From the NCBI GenBank assembly GCA_022410635.1, contig JAJVDF010000460.1, positions 310,001-374,000 on the forward strand: 64,000 bases of DNA, in the 5' to 3' direction. The translations under genes and the position numbers were made by a program. The notes beneath the pieces are model-generated. The model was given only the letters and a program-made list of their open reading frames with translations. It was not told the origin of the DNA and did no database searches. Below, in pieces: positions 1 to 9,696 of this stretch (position 1 is its first letter; the number at the start of each line of letters is the position of its first letter). This stretch comes from Tretioscincus oriximinensis (taxonomy: Eukaryota; Chordata; Lepidosauria; Squamata; Gymnophthalmidae).

Positions 1-1574
1 GGTGGTGGTGCAGCCCTTCCACAACCTAATAAAACACATCCACATTTTGGTGGAATGGGGGAGCTGCACAACCAGGCATTTGGCAGGCCATCCTGGTCAC
101 CTAACACTTGGCTGCTCAGCCCATTTTGGTACATGATATTCTTTTGGGTTTGGAACCTGTGCAGTAGCAGCAGCAGGGAGATACCAAGGAGTTTACACAG
201 CGTGTTTTAAAAAAATAGCTTTTTTGCTTGTTCTTTAATAATTCCATGCTTACTTGGGCTGTATCTCTTTTGTTCTGTTTTCTTAACATTCCACAACTTA
301 GTTCCCTGGAGAATCGGTCATTTTGCCTTTGCAGTAGCCTGAAAGATGCTGCCCATTTTTTCTAGCAGAAAAAAGAGGTTTTAGATGTTACATTAAAGAG
401 CACTGAAGTCCTAAAAGATAGATATCTTTTGCCTGGGGTTAGCAACTCCTGAGATTTCTGAAGCCAGGGCAGTACATTAACACCTTAGATTTAGGTAACA
501 CACGGCTACAAGCAAGCATCTTTGGATGACAGAAGCAAATCAGACACTGCCTTTGTATGTCACATGGGATTACACCATTTTAGTGTTATGCCCTCTGGCT
601 TTACAAATGTACCTGTGGTGCTCCAGAGGTTAGCAAGGAAGGAGGGGCTGGGTTAAAAATGAACTTACTATGGTTGTTGCTTGCTTGCTGTGGTTCACAC
701 AGAAGCTAAGTGGTTTGATCTTGCTTTGGTTCCAAAAGTTTATAGAAACTCCTATAACAAAAAAAAGATAATAGAATACTGGTCATGCAGGCTGGTATCT
801 ATTTTCTAGGGCTTTTCATGAAGGATTTTTATCAAGATGGTACTTACATCAGGCAGACTTCATCCCACAAGTTCATGCAAGTTCAGCAAACCACTTGCTA
901 AAAAGCAGTGAATTTTTCAGCCACCGCTGTTTGTCTGATTACACAGCAGACTTTTCTAAAATCTGGGAAATGGGAAAATCCATTGCGAGAAAATGTTAAA
1001 TCTCATGAAAACATCTTAAAGGCTAGATGTAAAAGTTCATTGGCTCTCAGCTTGCAGAGAATGCTTGGAATTATAGTAAAATAAGCACAGCAATGACTCA
1101 TGGGACATGTGATGTCATGAGAATACAAGGAAATGTAATGGGGAAACAGGAAACAGCATGGGAAATTGAAGGTAGGTGGGGCAGAATTCTGAATGTGTTT
1201 CTCCAGATTTAAAACAAATAGTGAAACAAAACTGAAATGTTGTGGGGAGCCAGTCTACAGATTAACAAGGGATTAGTTATCTATGAGCCTCTTGACTAGC
1301 ATCTTAAGTCACCTAAAGAGTTTTTAAGTTGTTCAGTGCTCCACCAACAGATTTGCTAATCAAATCAAACATTATTAGTTCCTCACGGGGACAGATGATA
1401 CCAAAGTTCTGGCAGGAGAGTAGGTATTGTTACATGGCATTATCTAGGGCTCAAAATGCAGAAAGGGCCCTAAGGAAGCTGCTATCCACATGCCATTCCA
1501 GACTAGCACTAGTCCTGTCATGGTCTGTCTGATCCAGAATGACATGTGGACAGCAGGTTACTTGGACCTCTTTC
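1..1574. other. No recognisable gene or repeat
   Basis: AT-rich single-copy-looking sequence. All reading frames are short and have no recognisable family motif. No SINE boxes, terminal inverted repeats or splice-flanked exon stood out. Confidence 0.5.
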
Positions 1575-1577
1575 TGG

Positions 1578-1662
1578 AAATATAAAAGGAGCCCTGCTGA
1601 ATTGGGCCACAGGCCGTTTATAGTCCAGGATTCTGTCCCACACAGCTGCTCATCAGCTTCAA
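1578..1662 (+). repeat. Fragment of dispersed repeat family R
   Basis: Matches the middle of a repeat present several times in the window (around 34.8, 38.5 and 42.6 kb): a stretch meaning 'gccatactggatcaggcc', then 'tagtccagcattctgtc' and 'cacacagaggcccacc'. The family is widespread in sauropsid genomes in my experience, but I do not give it a database name. This copy is diverged and lacks the usual 'aagaacataagaa' head. Confidence 0.55.
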
Positions 1663-2172
1663 AGAGAACCTAAAATTTGAAGTGCCCTTGACTCGGTCCC
1701 TTTCTGCATTATCTAATCTAAAGGTGAGTATTGTGAGTTAGACTAGTTAAACAGCCTGTTCTGGGGAAATGGAATGGGGTGTCTATCATCCCCCCCTCTC
1801 CATCTCTCCCTCCCCTATCCCTGCTGCTACGGCTCTCCTAGTTCTTCCACCCTCCATACAGTTTCTCCTTCCTGGCTCTTTTCCCTAACCTCCCACCCTG
1901 CATTGCCTTCTTGCCATTTTTTGAAGCACAGACCAATGTTTGGTGTCTACCAGCAGGATCAGACAGCTTCTGCCTTAGAGTGGAAGCTCCCTCTGAAGTT
2001 GGCTATGTTTGCCTTAGCACCATTTTGCAGCACTCGTCCTGCTGTGTTTATATCACATGACATTTCATCCAATTGCAGCCAAGCATTTAAAGAAATTGCA
2101 TTAGAACTCTGTAACACCTGCTGTCCCTTGGGATAGTAAGGCTGGGATGGTAAAATGGCTTTAAGACAGACG
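1663..2172. other. Unassigned, partly pyrimidine-rich
   Basis: A C/T-rich stretch lies at about 1785-1920. The 120-residue frame over it is S/P/L-rich without a recognisable domain and is probably chance. Confidence 0.4.
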
Positions 2173-2319
2173 TAGGATTACCACATAAACAAGACAAGAG
2201 CTTTGCAGCTTTAATGGGCATAGAAACAATAAGTCATAATGCAACATCTGGAGGAAATTCCTGTTTCCACACCATTTTAGGCTGCAAAACCCTTGTCCCA
2301 GTTTTATGTGGTAACCCTA
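2173..2319. repeat. Foldback MITE, family F1
   Basis: Begins TAGGATTACCACATAAAC and ends with the near-reverse complement TTTTATGTGGTAACCCTA. The arms continue inwards (CAAGAGCTTTGCAGC against GCTGCAAAACCCTTG). A second copy lies at 16126-16253 and related copies near 2685, 30839 and 31511. The TAGGGTTACCA-type end resembles hAT termini, but I saw no convincing target-site duplication. The Tigger-like MITE next to it inserted at its right edge. Confidence 0.7.
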
Positions 2320-2321
2320 TA

Positions 2322-2623
2322 CAGTGGTACCTCGGTTCTCGAACGCCTTGAATGTCGACCAAATCGGTGTTCGACCAGGCGATTCCAGAAACTTTTGTCC
2401 TGGAATCCGAACACATATTTGGAACTCGAACTTCCTTCGGCGTTCTTTCAGCCAGGCGCGCCTTGCTTGCGTCATCAGTGTGCGTTTTTTCGGCCAGGCA
2501 CGCCTTGCTTGCGTCATCAGTGTGCGTTTTTTCGGCCAGGCGCGCCTTGCTTCGGTTCTCGAACAATTTGGTTCTCGACCGTCCTGCCGGAACGAATTCT
2601 GTTCGAGAACCGAGGTACCACTG
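2322..2623. mobile_element. Tigger/pogo-like MITE with TA duplication
   Basis: A 302-bp element with ~24-bp terminal inverted repeats: CAGTGGTACCTCGGTTCTCG at the left, its reverse complement CGAGAACCGAGGTACCACTG at the right. It is flanked by TA on both sides (2320-2321 and 2624-2625), the target duplication of Tc1/mariner-superfamily elements; the CAGTGG-ACCTCGG end is Tigger-like. There is no transposase. The short frames on both strands are by-products of the inverted repeats. A 42-bp tandem repeat lies inside. Confidence 0.85.
2451..2552. repeat. 42-bp tandem repeat inside the Tigger-like MITE
   Basis: Units begin GCCAGGCGCGCCTTGCTTGC at 2451, 2493 and 2535, about 2.4 copies. Copies are nearly identical, so expansion is recent relative to the element's terminal divergence. 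Confidence 0.85.
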
Positions 2624-2684
2624 TATTAGATACATTCCTAGATACCACCCCCAGGTTGGAGAACCAGGTAGAATGCCTTTAAAA

Positions 2685-2835
2685 TAGCCACCACATAAAA
2701 CCAGGACAGAAGTTTTGAAGCTTTAGCAGGTGTAGAGAATGGGAATTTTCATCAGATTTAGCTTGTAATGCCTGCAGCATCTGAGAAAAAAGACATCACT
2801 CTTCCATAGCCATTAAAGCTGCAAAACACCTGTGA
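2685..2835. repeat. Diverged foldback MITE, family F1
   Basis: Starts TAGCCACCACATAAAACCAGG and ends with the inverse TAAAGCTGCAAAACACCTG. The middle contains the core 'taatgcctgcagcatctga', which recurs inverted at about 30915 and again near 31575. Confidence 0.55.
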
Positions 2836-2859
2836 TAATGCTACTACTTGAAGTGAGCT

Positions 2860-3045
2860 GAGAACCTGAGAAGGTTTTGTGTTCTGCTTCAGATGCCTAG
2901 AAGTAATTGGTGGGCTAATGTGTGAAAACAGGATGTGAATGTGTGCTAAGCAGTTTTTAGCAGTCAACCCTCAATAAACGCCATTTTTCCCGGAATAAAC
3001 TATTGCTGGGATATTCAGACATGGTTCCTGAGGACCCCATACTCT
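2860..3045. repeat. Dispersed family H1, copy 1
   Basis: The stretch containing GTGCTAAGCAG, CAATAAACGCC, GGAATAAACTATTGCT and GATATTCAGACATGGTTC matches 36485-36655 over roughly 130 bases. Two copies in one window show it is a repeat. The class is unknown. Confidence 0.6.
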
Positions 3046-3179
3046 CGCGTGTGTATGCGTGTACACAAATCAGAGGCAAGATGTTAAAACAAGCAAGAAC
3101 ACAGCAGTTGTATCTATTTGCTGTTGCGAGTAAAAAAAAATTATCGGACTGCACTGCCACGAGATCAATGAGCGGTATA

Positions 3180-3902
3180 GAGAGCCAGTTTGGTGTAGTG
3201 GTTAGAGTGTTGGACTCATACTTGGTAGTCTCTCAGTTCGATTCCTCACTTCTCCATGAAAGCCAGCTGGGTGACCTTGGGCCAGTCTTTGAACTCTCTC
3301 AGCTCCACCTAATCCACAGGGTGTCTGTTGTGGAGAAAGCAACAAAAGCTATGTGCACTGCCCTATGGTTGGCCGCCCTGAGACCTTCGGGTATAGGGCG
3401 GAATATAAGTAGGGTTGCCATATTCTGGCAACCCAAAACCGGGACGGGGTGGGGTGCGCGTGCACCCATGTGCGCACGTGCGCTTGCGCACATACAGACA
3501 CTTGTAGCGAGACAGGCAAAGCCTCTTCTGCCTGTCTCACCACAAGCATCCGTGTGTGCGCACGTGCGCGCGCATACCTGCTCCTTTGCTGGAGGCGGGA
3601 TTTCGCCCTGCTCTAGCAAGCGGGCCGCCAACTCGCCTGCAGCAGCGGAGCAAAAATGCTTGGGTTTGTGAGAGGAGAACAGAGCTGCCCTCCTGTCACA
3701 AACCCAGACGTTTCTCCTCTGCTAGAGGCGAGTTGGCGGCGAGAGCAGGGCGAAACCCCGCCTCCAGCCAAGGAGCAGCGACAGCGCGCTCTGAGGGTCC
3801 TCCCAGGACTATATTTTAGTCCCCAAAACCGGGTTTGTCCCGGTTTACCGGGACGTATGGCAACCCTAGATATAAGTACAAATAAATAAATAATAAATAA
3901 AT
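3180..3902 (+). mobile_element. tRNA-derived SINE (family A), interrupted
   Basis: Squamate-type tRNA SINE. The head is GAGAGCCAGTTTGGTGTAGT, with box A around TGGTGTAGTGGTTAGAG and box B around AGTTCGATTCC. The body includes GGGTGACCTTGGGCCAGTC. The tail GAGACCTTCGGGTATAGGGC is followed by AAATAAATAAATAATAAATA. A 459-bp hAT MITE sits just before the A-rich tail. Other copies are at 23758, 27687, 53242 and, older, 57560. It is not a functional tRNA gene: the acceptor stem and a cloverleaf are lost. Confidence 0.85.
3410..3868. mobile_element. hAT-type foldback MITE inside the SINE
   Basis: Ends are TAGGGTTGCCATA and TATGGCAACCCTA. It is flanked by 8-bp near-identical duplications AATATAAG (3402-3409) and GATATAAG (3869-3876), the duplication length of hAT transposons. 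The interior is GC-rich and itself an imperfect inverted repeat: the GGCGGGATTTCGCCCTGCTC half at about 3594 is mirrored at about 3745-3767. There is no transposase. The interrupted SINE tail resumes directly after the duplication. Confidence 0.85.
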
Positions 3903-5057
3903 ATTTCGGAACTGGGGCACTGAGCATGGAATATACAGGTTTGTTGTGCACCGACACGCAATTGCTATATTCTGGAATATATCTTTTTAGCGGGTTTTAG
4001 GTAGTTGTGTGCACGCAGCCTATGTCTCCGTCTTCAAAGTGTGATTTTTGTAAAATGCTATATGAGTGTAAGACATGTACTGGATGAGCACCAGCAGGAC
4101 AATTAACAGTAATCAGATGCAAAGCCTGAAGTGAAAACAGAAGGGTAGCATTGACTGTTCCTTCTTTTAAAAGTAACAGTGGTTTACTTAACACTCGGGA
4201 AGGTGATGTGCTGCCAATGCTCTCTTTTCCTATTCCATGTGGAGCAGGTGAGGACGGGAAGAGATACAAGTGAGACTATATACTGATAGTACAAATCCCA
4301 GTGCAAGGCACTTATGAATATGTCAGCAGAAGTGGAGGAATGCGCAGTGTTACTGAAATTAGAATGACAAGAGGTGTTGGGTGGTTTGTAGAACAAACAG
4401 GCAAGGAGTTGGCCTCTATTAGCCATTGCATCCACATGAATGCTTCAGTGTCCCCTGGACCTGCGGGGAAGGAAGGTGGGCACACATCTCCATCTCTTGA
4501 GCCACTCCACATGACTTTTCCATTATATCAAGATATGCCACTGGGAGAAGGTCAAAAATCTTAGCCCAGATCACACAAGGGAACCTGGAACTGCACTGTA
4601 CATCCAGTTGTAGTTTCAATTGTCACATTAAATCACTGGGCAGGAGGGTTGGAATGCTAGTGGTGAAAGTTCTGTCTGCAGTGTTATTGTTGAGGTGGGA
4701 AGTGAACTATGTAAAAGCCACAAAAGGCACTGGGGGAAATGTGGGTGTGAGAACTTATGGAATGGAAGGTTTACAAGAGGCTAGCGGATTTGCCAGGTAT
4801 GGAGGGAACCACACAGTATCCTGGAGGGGGAAGAAAAATCACAGCTTCCCCCACCCCTGGCTCCTCTTACCCAAGCAACCACACACACATACCTATCCCT
4901 AATCCTGCACCACAGTTGCCCTAGCTCTAAAGCTCTCCCTACATTTATAAGATTCTTTGGTGGTGGTAGGGCTGTGTGTCATAGGCTATCCTGAGATTAA
5001 ACACTTGTAAAGATAAGCACACCGTACATATATGGAGAACCATATATAACCATATAT
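3903..5057. other. No recognisable feature
   Basis: No repeat or coding signal that I can support. Frames of up to ~90 residues have no family motifs. Confidence 0.45.
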
Positions 5058-5170
5058 TATAGTGAACCAAAACTACAAGCCTTATGCACAGCGAGCTCAA
5101 CATGTGAAATATATGAAATTTCACATGTCGAGCTTGCTGTGTGTAGGGCTTGCAGTTTTGGTTTACTATA
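5058..5170. repeat. 113-bp palindromic foldback element
   Basis: The left arm starting TATAGTGAACCAAAACTAC pairs with the right arm ending GTTTTGGTTTACTATA. Arms are about 53 bases with some six mismatches, mostly transitions, around a 7-base centre. Probably a short MITE. The outer TATA could include a TA target duplication. Confidence 0.7.
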
Positions 5171-5214
5171 AGGCAGCACAGGAAAACATTCTGTATTTGA
5201 TTAGGTTTGAGTTT

Positions 5215-5512
5215 TTTTCTTGAGGAGGAGGAGAAGGAGGAGAAGAAGAAGAAAAAGAAGAAGGAGAAGGAGGAGGAGGAGAAGGAGGAGGAGGAGAAGA
5301 AGAAGATGAAGATGATGATGAAGAAGAAGAAAAAGAAAAAGAAGAAGAACAGGAGGAGGTTCTTATACCCCACTTTTCTCACCTTTCAAAGGGACTCAAT
5401 ACTGCTTGCAAGGATAATTTTTGCCGAAGGTGCTCAAGCCTCCCCACGTCCGCCACAGGGTTTCGTAACCGCATCTCCCAGATGAGAGACTGTTTCATTA
5501 GTGACTGAACTA
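5215..5512 (-). mobile_element. tRNA-derived SINE (family B) with GAA-rich tail
   Basis: Read on the minus strand: a tRNA-like head with box A region around 'tcagtcactaatgaaac' and box B-like GGTTACGAAACCC (~5457-5470), then a body shared with 12891-13246 and 25816-26105 (CTCACCTTTCAAAGGGACTC on the plus strand). It ends in a long purine tract at 5220-5360, which is the (TTC)n tail read on the other strand. The Lys/Glu-rich and Ser/Phe-rich frames over the tract are low complexity. Confidence 0.75.
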
Positions 5513-5540
5513 TTTGATTAGATTTTCATGTTCTCTCTGG

Positions 5541-5605
5541 ATGCAAATTAGCATGAATATTAATTACCCCAGTTTGGGCCTCAGAAAATCTGGTCAGTCT
5601 ACCAA
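5541..5605. repeat. Dispersed repeat with octamer-like head, copy 1
   Basis: ATGCAAATTAGCATGAATAT then TAATTACCCCAGTTTGGGCC and AATCTGGTCAGTCTACCAA. It matches 7794-7879 nearly base for base. The first bases are an inverted repeat containing the ATGCAAAT octamer. Confidence 0.65.
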
Positions 5606-6025
5606 TGTAAGACAAAAGCATCTTTTGATTTTTGTAACACACACTAAAATTAGGCTTTGATGTGGCAGAGGCAGAGTTATTTTAGACTAGTGGAGAAAGC
5701 CACCTTTCTCCCTCCCTCCCTACTTTTCTCTTCCTTTTCTGTCGGGGTTCACCATACCTGATATATTAATTGGCATTAATATATTTGATATAAATATTTA
5801 AAGAATTGGTCCCCAGAAGCCCAGGCAGCTTGAATGTAAAATTTTGGGAAAATTTGCCCTCACAGGGTGCTGCAAAAGAACTAATCTCTCTCTTCCTGCC
5901 CTGGAGCAGTTCCTATTTAGCAGTACTCCTTAGCCTATTGTTCCAAAGGGCATCTATTGTATCTGAAGCCACGGATTAATGGCATGAGTTAATTGCCTAG
6001 AAAGGCCAGAGGAAGTCTTTTGTCC
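5606..6025. other. Unassigned stretch
   Basis: AT-rich DNA. TCGGGGTTCACCATACC at about 5741 faintly resembles the sequence beside the minus-strand LTR, but I cannot connect it firmly. Confidence 0.3.
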
Positions 6026-6448
6026 ATCATTTTACCTTGGAGTGAGTGACAGGTCACAGGTCCTGGAAGCCTAAAGGGTCAATCTTGTATTGCTCAAACC
6101 ATACCCATATTTGGATACTTCCTGACACAGGCTGTGCCCCTTGGGAGGAGGGAGACGCATCACACAGGTGTCACAACCTGGACCCACCTCCAGTCCGCCC
6201 CAAACCACACCTTCTGAACTCCCACTTTCTGACATCGCTGTTCCTGTACACGCCTTCTGTTTTGGAGTCAATAAAAACTGCTACACAGGGGTGCTCAGGC
6301 GGATCCCATGACCCACGTGGACCTCCTGGATCTTGCATCACGATCTAAGTTTATGGCCTCTGCGTGAGTTCTTGATACAAGTCAGATTTTACACGTGTCC
6401 GTATTCTGACGATACGGCTGCCTCAGATGTGCAGGCATCTTAATAACG
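6026..6448 (+). mobile_element. LTR of an LTR retrotransposon / ERV-like family, copy 1
   Basis: Aligns in sense with the minus-strand copy at 18293-18680. Shared blocks include 'acaggctg', 'cacacaggtgtcac', 'tacacgccttctg', 'caataaaa', 'tgacccacgtgg' against 'tgacccgtgggcctcctg', and 'ttacacgtgt' near the 3' end. The polyadenylation signal AATAAA is at 6270-6275, placing the R region after it. I saw no second LTR on the same strand and no gag or pol frame, so this is a solo LTR or a fragment with a decayed interior. Confidence 0.65.
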
Positions 6449-6973
6449 TGGTGGGCAACCCCCCGTTACTTTTCTTCTTTCTTCTCTTCTTCCTCTTGAT
6501 AATTCCCTTCTCACTCACTCACTCACTCACTTCATCTCCATCCACTCCCTCCCGCCTTCCTGTTTGGGGGACTTCTAAAATAGGCCCAAGCCTGGAGCTC
6601 AGTTACTCAAGGCACCCAAGGTCTCCGGGTTCTCCTAGTAACCAAGTTCGAGGCTCAGGCCTAGTCCAGGAGGAAGTATACCATGTTTGTGCTTTCAAAT
6701 CTGCCCCTGATTGGACAACCATCTGGCCAATCTGAGGTTGGATTTGACCATAGCAATATGCACTTCCTTAGCAACATGTACTTCCGGTGTACATCTCTCA
6801 ATTATATCTTAGACTGGATCAAGGCTTTGATTACCACACAATTACTAAATCAATATACAACCCCAAAGATATTCTGACTCCTGACTACTATTTACATCAC
6901 TCTATGATTATATTTTGACTCTTAAAGAATATATTAAATTGGTTTGTGTGATTGTGGCCCAAGTGTACTAAAA
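6449..6973. other. Sequence after the LTR, possibly decayed internal region
   Basis: Starts TGGTGGGCAACCCCCC, a weak primer-binding-site candidate. It contains a pyrimidine-rich stretch and (ACTC)n at about 6510-6530. No gag, protease or polymerase motif is readable. Confidence 0.3.
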
Positions 6974-7315
6974 TAGGCTGACCAGATGACCTCTTTTGTG
7001 GGGGGTAGAAACCCGGTTTTGGAGTGCCTCACAGTTTTTGCTGAGGAATTTTTTTTTATAAAAGATTTTTTTAAAAAAAACTTTTTCTTTTTTAATTTTT
7101 TTTCCTCAGAAAAAACTGGGAGGCACTGCAAAACCGGGTTTTCACACACACCCCTGCCAAAAGGACGTTTTCACTGCAAATCCAGGTTTTCACCTCCCCC
7201 TTTTTTGTGGGAAACTGGGTTTTGGGGTGAATACCCCGTCCTCCTGGGGTGGGGTGGGGGGTGGAGGCACCATTTCTCAGGTTTTTGCTGAGGAAAAAAA
7301 AATTAAAATATATAA
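6974..7315. repeat. Foldback element, family M, long copy
   Basis: Starts TAGGCTGACCAGATGACCTC. An inner inverted pair, GAGTGCCTCACAGTTTTTGC against AAAACTGGGAGGCACTGC, encloses a T/A-rich centre. More family sequence follows to about 7315 and joins the tandem repeat. Short copies are at 22225-22422 and 26374-26540, and one resembling this long form is at 42295-42490. The K/F-rich frames over it are by-products. Confidence 0.7.
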
Positions 7316-7318
7316 AAT

Positions 7319-7765
7319 CACTGCACCACCACTAGGTAGCTCTGGCATCTGGGGCCAGCTCCTGGGGGCACCCTTCCCTCAGTAAAAAATAAAAAATTTC
7401 ATGCACTTCAAAAATTTGTCGCACATTTCAAAAAAAATTATTTTTGATTTTTTTTTAAATCACTGCACCACCACTAGGGGGTTCTGCCAACCGGGTTCAG
7501 CTCCTGAAGGCACCCTCCATTCAGTAACAAATAAAAATTCTCATCCACTTCCAACAATTCTTGCACACTTAAAAAAAAAANNNNTTTTTAAAAACAATAC
7601 ACTGCACCACCACTAGGGGTTTCTAGCAACCGGGGCCAGCTCTTGAAGGAACCCTTCGCTCTGTAAAAAAAAAAATTCTGATGCACTCCAAAAATTCTCA
7701 GTTTAAAAATTCTCACACACTGAAAAAAATTCTCACATGCTTCACAGATTTCTCGGGCGGCAATT
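7319..7765. repeat. Tandem repeat, ~140-bp unit, 3 copies
   Basis: Units begin ACTGCACCACCACTAGG at 7320, 7462 and 7601 (periods 142 and 139). They continue with GGCCAGCTCCTGAAGGCACC-type and 'cagtaaaaaataaaaa' blocks. A short N run (7581-7584) lies in unit 2. One unit also occurs in the family M copy at 42295-42490, so the unit belongs to the parent element. Confidence 0.85.
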
Positions 7766-7793
7766 TTGGAAGGGAATGCATGTTGGTGGGTAA

Positions 7794-7879
7794 TATGCAA
7801 ATTAGCATGAATATGCAAATTAGCATGAATATTAATTACCCCTGTTTGGGCCTCAGGAAATCTGGGCAGTCTATACCAA
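7794..7879. repeat. Dispersed repeat with octamer-like head, copy 2
   Basis: Same family as 5541-5605. The first 18 bases (ATGCAAATTAGCATGAAT) are duplicated in tandem here. Confidence 0.65.
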
Positions 7880-7967
7880 AACGAATGTCTAGATACCTCC
7901 ACGTTGGAGAGATAGGCAGGATTCCTTGTATGGCCCACTATATACTCAAAATTGGGAACTGTATAGA

Positions 7968-8110
7968 TTTCAAAGAAATAGCCATATCAGTCCAGAAAAT
8001 ATAGCAAGGGTGTTTCATAGCACTTTAGAGACTAAGAAGAAATAGGTGGTCTGAGCTTTCGTAGACAAGTCTGCTTCTTCAGATGCTGAGAAGCATAGTC
8101 CATTCTGCTC
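7968..8110 (-). mobile_element. Penelope-like element, 3' end fragment
   Basis: On the minus strand: CTCAGCATCTGAAGAAG, then a GCAGAC/GTCTAC stem, CGAAAGCTC, a tract equivalent to 'agtctctaaagtgcta', ending 'ggctatttctttgaaat'. It aligns with the ends of the copies at 14013-14935 and 16254-17050. The ribozyme-like motif is at 8051-8082. Confidence 0.7.
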
Positions 8111-9696
8111 AGTTTTCATGTGAACATGTACAGAACAGTTCCCTGTTCAGAGCCCCCACGCCATTATTTCATTTTACCTGCCTTGTTTTCCATTCTACCA
8201 ATCACTAGCACCAGAGGTTTTGGACATCTGTGTAATTTTATCTGAATTCTACTACTAGCTACAATGTTTTGCTGCCATCTAATGGGAAAAAGAGAACAAA
8301 ACGAACTGAAAGCTACAGTTTTATGACTTTTGCATCAAACCGAATTGAATATAATTACAAGGATCGCAAAGAAAGGGTCTCCCTGTTTGAGGGGCTCCTT
8401 CAAGGATTAATTAATTGTGGACCTGAAGGTTCTACTACATTGTAAATTGTCTATTGATGTTTTTCCATGTAGAGGGACCATAGTCTGTAGATTTTTCTGT
8501 CTCAAGAGATGAATAGTTTTTAAGAAAAGTTTAGGCACATTCCTTAGAAGTTAAAGATGCTGTTATTCAATTGCTTTAAGGTTGAACCGATTCTTCAAAT
8601 CAGTTTGAAAATCCTAGAAGTTCACCCTAGAAGTTCCCTTTCAGTTTTACCCTTGGACCAAATGCCATTTTTGTGTACATTTGTGATCTAGATTGGTACC
8701 AGTTTGCCAGTGTCCTTATGAACATCTTTTCTTCCCTCCTTCACCAAACACTGGCAGTATGAGAGTACTCCTCAGGTCTGGATGATCATTTCCCTCTTCT
8801 GGGACAGCGGGCAAAGGTGCTATTTAAGTACAGTGTATCAACAGATTAGCAACTGAAATACATTGAATCTATTGGANCAGTACCTTGGTTCAAAAGCACT
8901 AGAAAAAAATTAAAAAATGAAGTGTGAAGTCTACTGTTGATGGTGTGTGAGCAACTTGAAAGATTCAAAATTCAAAACAACTTAAAAGATCTTTGTTTTT
9001 GAAATTTGTGACCACGTCTTGCCCATTCTCAAGACACTTTGACCCATAAAATGTTTCTAATTTGTAGGTGTGATTGTGAGTCAATGGTATCTACTGAAAT
9101 GAAAGCCTACTAGGTACCACCAAGTTGCAAAGAAGCGCAGAGAACCACATTTGTACGGAACAGAGAGCAAGTGAAGCGTTTGCCTTAGGAACATCTAGAA
9201 GGCCAGAAGCAGTTGATGCCCACTGTGTAAATTGTGGCATAATCCAGGCACCTCTTATTTTCTTGTTTGTGGACAATAGAGAAGCCCTGGGAAGCATTGC
9301 AATATTCAAATTGGTACTTCTTGGCATTCCTGGTGGATCAGATGTTATTTGAGACAAGTAACAGATCAGATTAATATTCTAATTGATCCAAACAGGACAT
9401 GAGGTGGTAGTGAATGCATTCTGTTAAATTTGGAAAAATCAAGGATAAATGGAAAGGATCATTATGTAATAGAACAACTTTTAATGGCTGCTGGATCTAT
9501 CGTCATGTTAAAATGGAAAACAAAAGAGAATTGGACTTTAAAGAACTGGCATACATACATTATAGACCAACTTAAGTTCGATATATTGGAGGAGAGAAGT
9601 GATTTCTAGCTGGGGAATACAAGAATTTCAAGTCTTGATTTGATATTACTTATGTTCTGTAACTGGGAGGCAGGGAAGGAGAAGGTATGGCTTGAG
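8111..9696. other. No recognisable feature
   Basis: Mostly anonymous. At 9091-9357 both strands stay open for 75-88 codons, but neither translation resembles a family I know. It may be a decayed repeat or chance. Confidence 0.4.

Noticed and set aside
2234..2687. Overlapping frames of 66-133 codons on both strands
   Set aside because: They fall in a Tigger-like MITE with a tandem repeat; mirror-image frames are expected from inverted repeats.
3180..3300. tRNA gene (boxes A and B present here and in other SINE heads)
   Set aside because: No cloverleaf or acceptor stem; the sequence continues into a SINE body in every copy.
4945..5485. Phe/Ser-rich and Lys/Glu-rich frames
   Set aside because: They are readings of the purine tail of a family B SINE.
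7319..7765. CRISPR array (repeated units with spacers)
   Set aside because: The ~140-bp units are fully homologous along their length, have no spacer structure, and the genome is eukaryotic.
9091..9357. Both-strand open region as a small gene
   Set aside because: Neither translation resembles a known family and no promoter or splice context was found.
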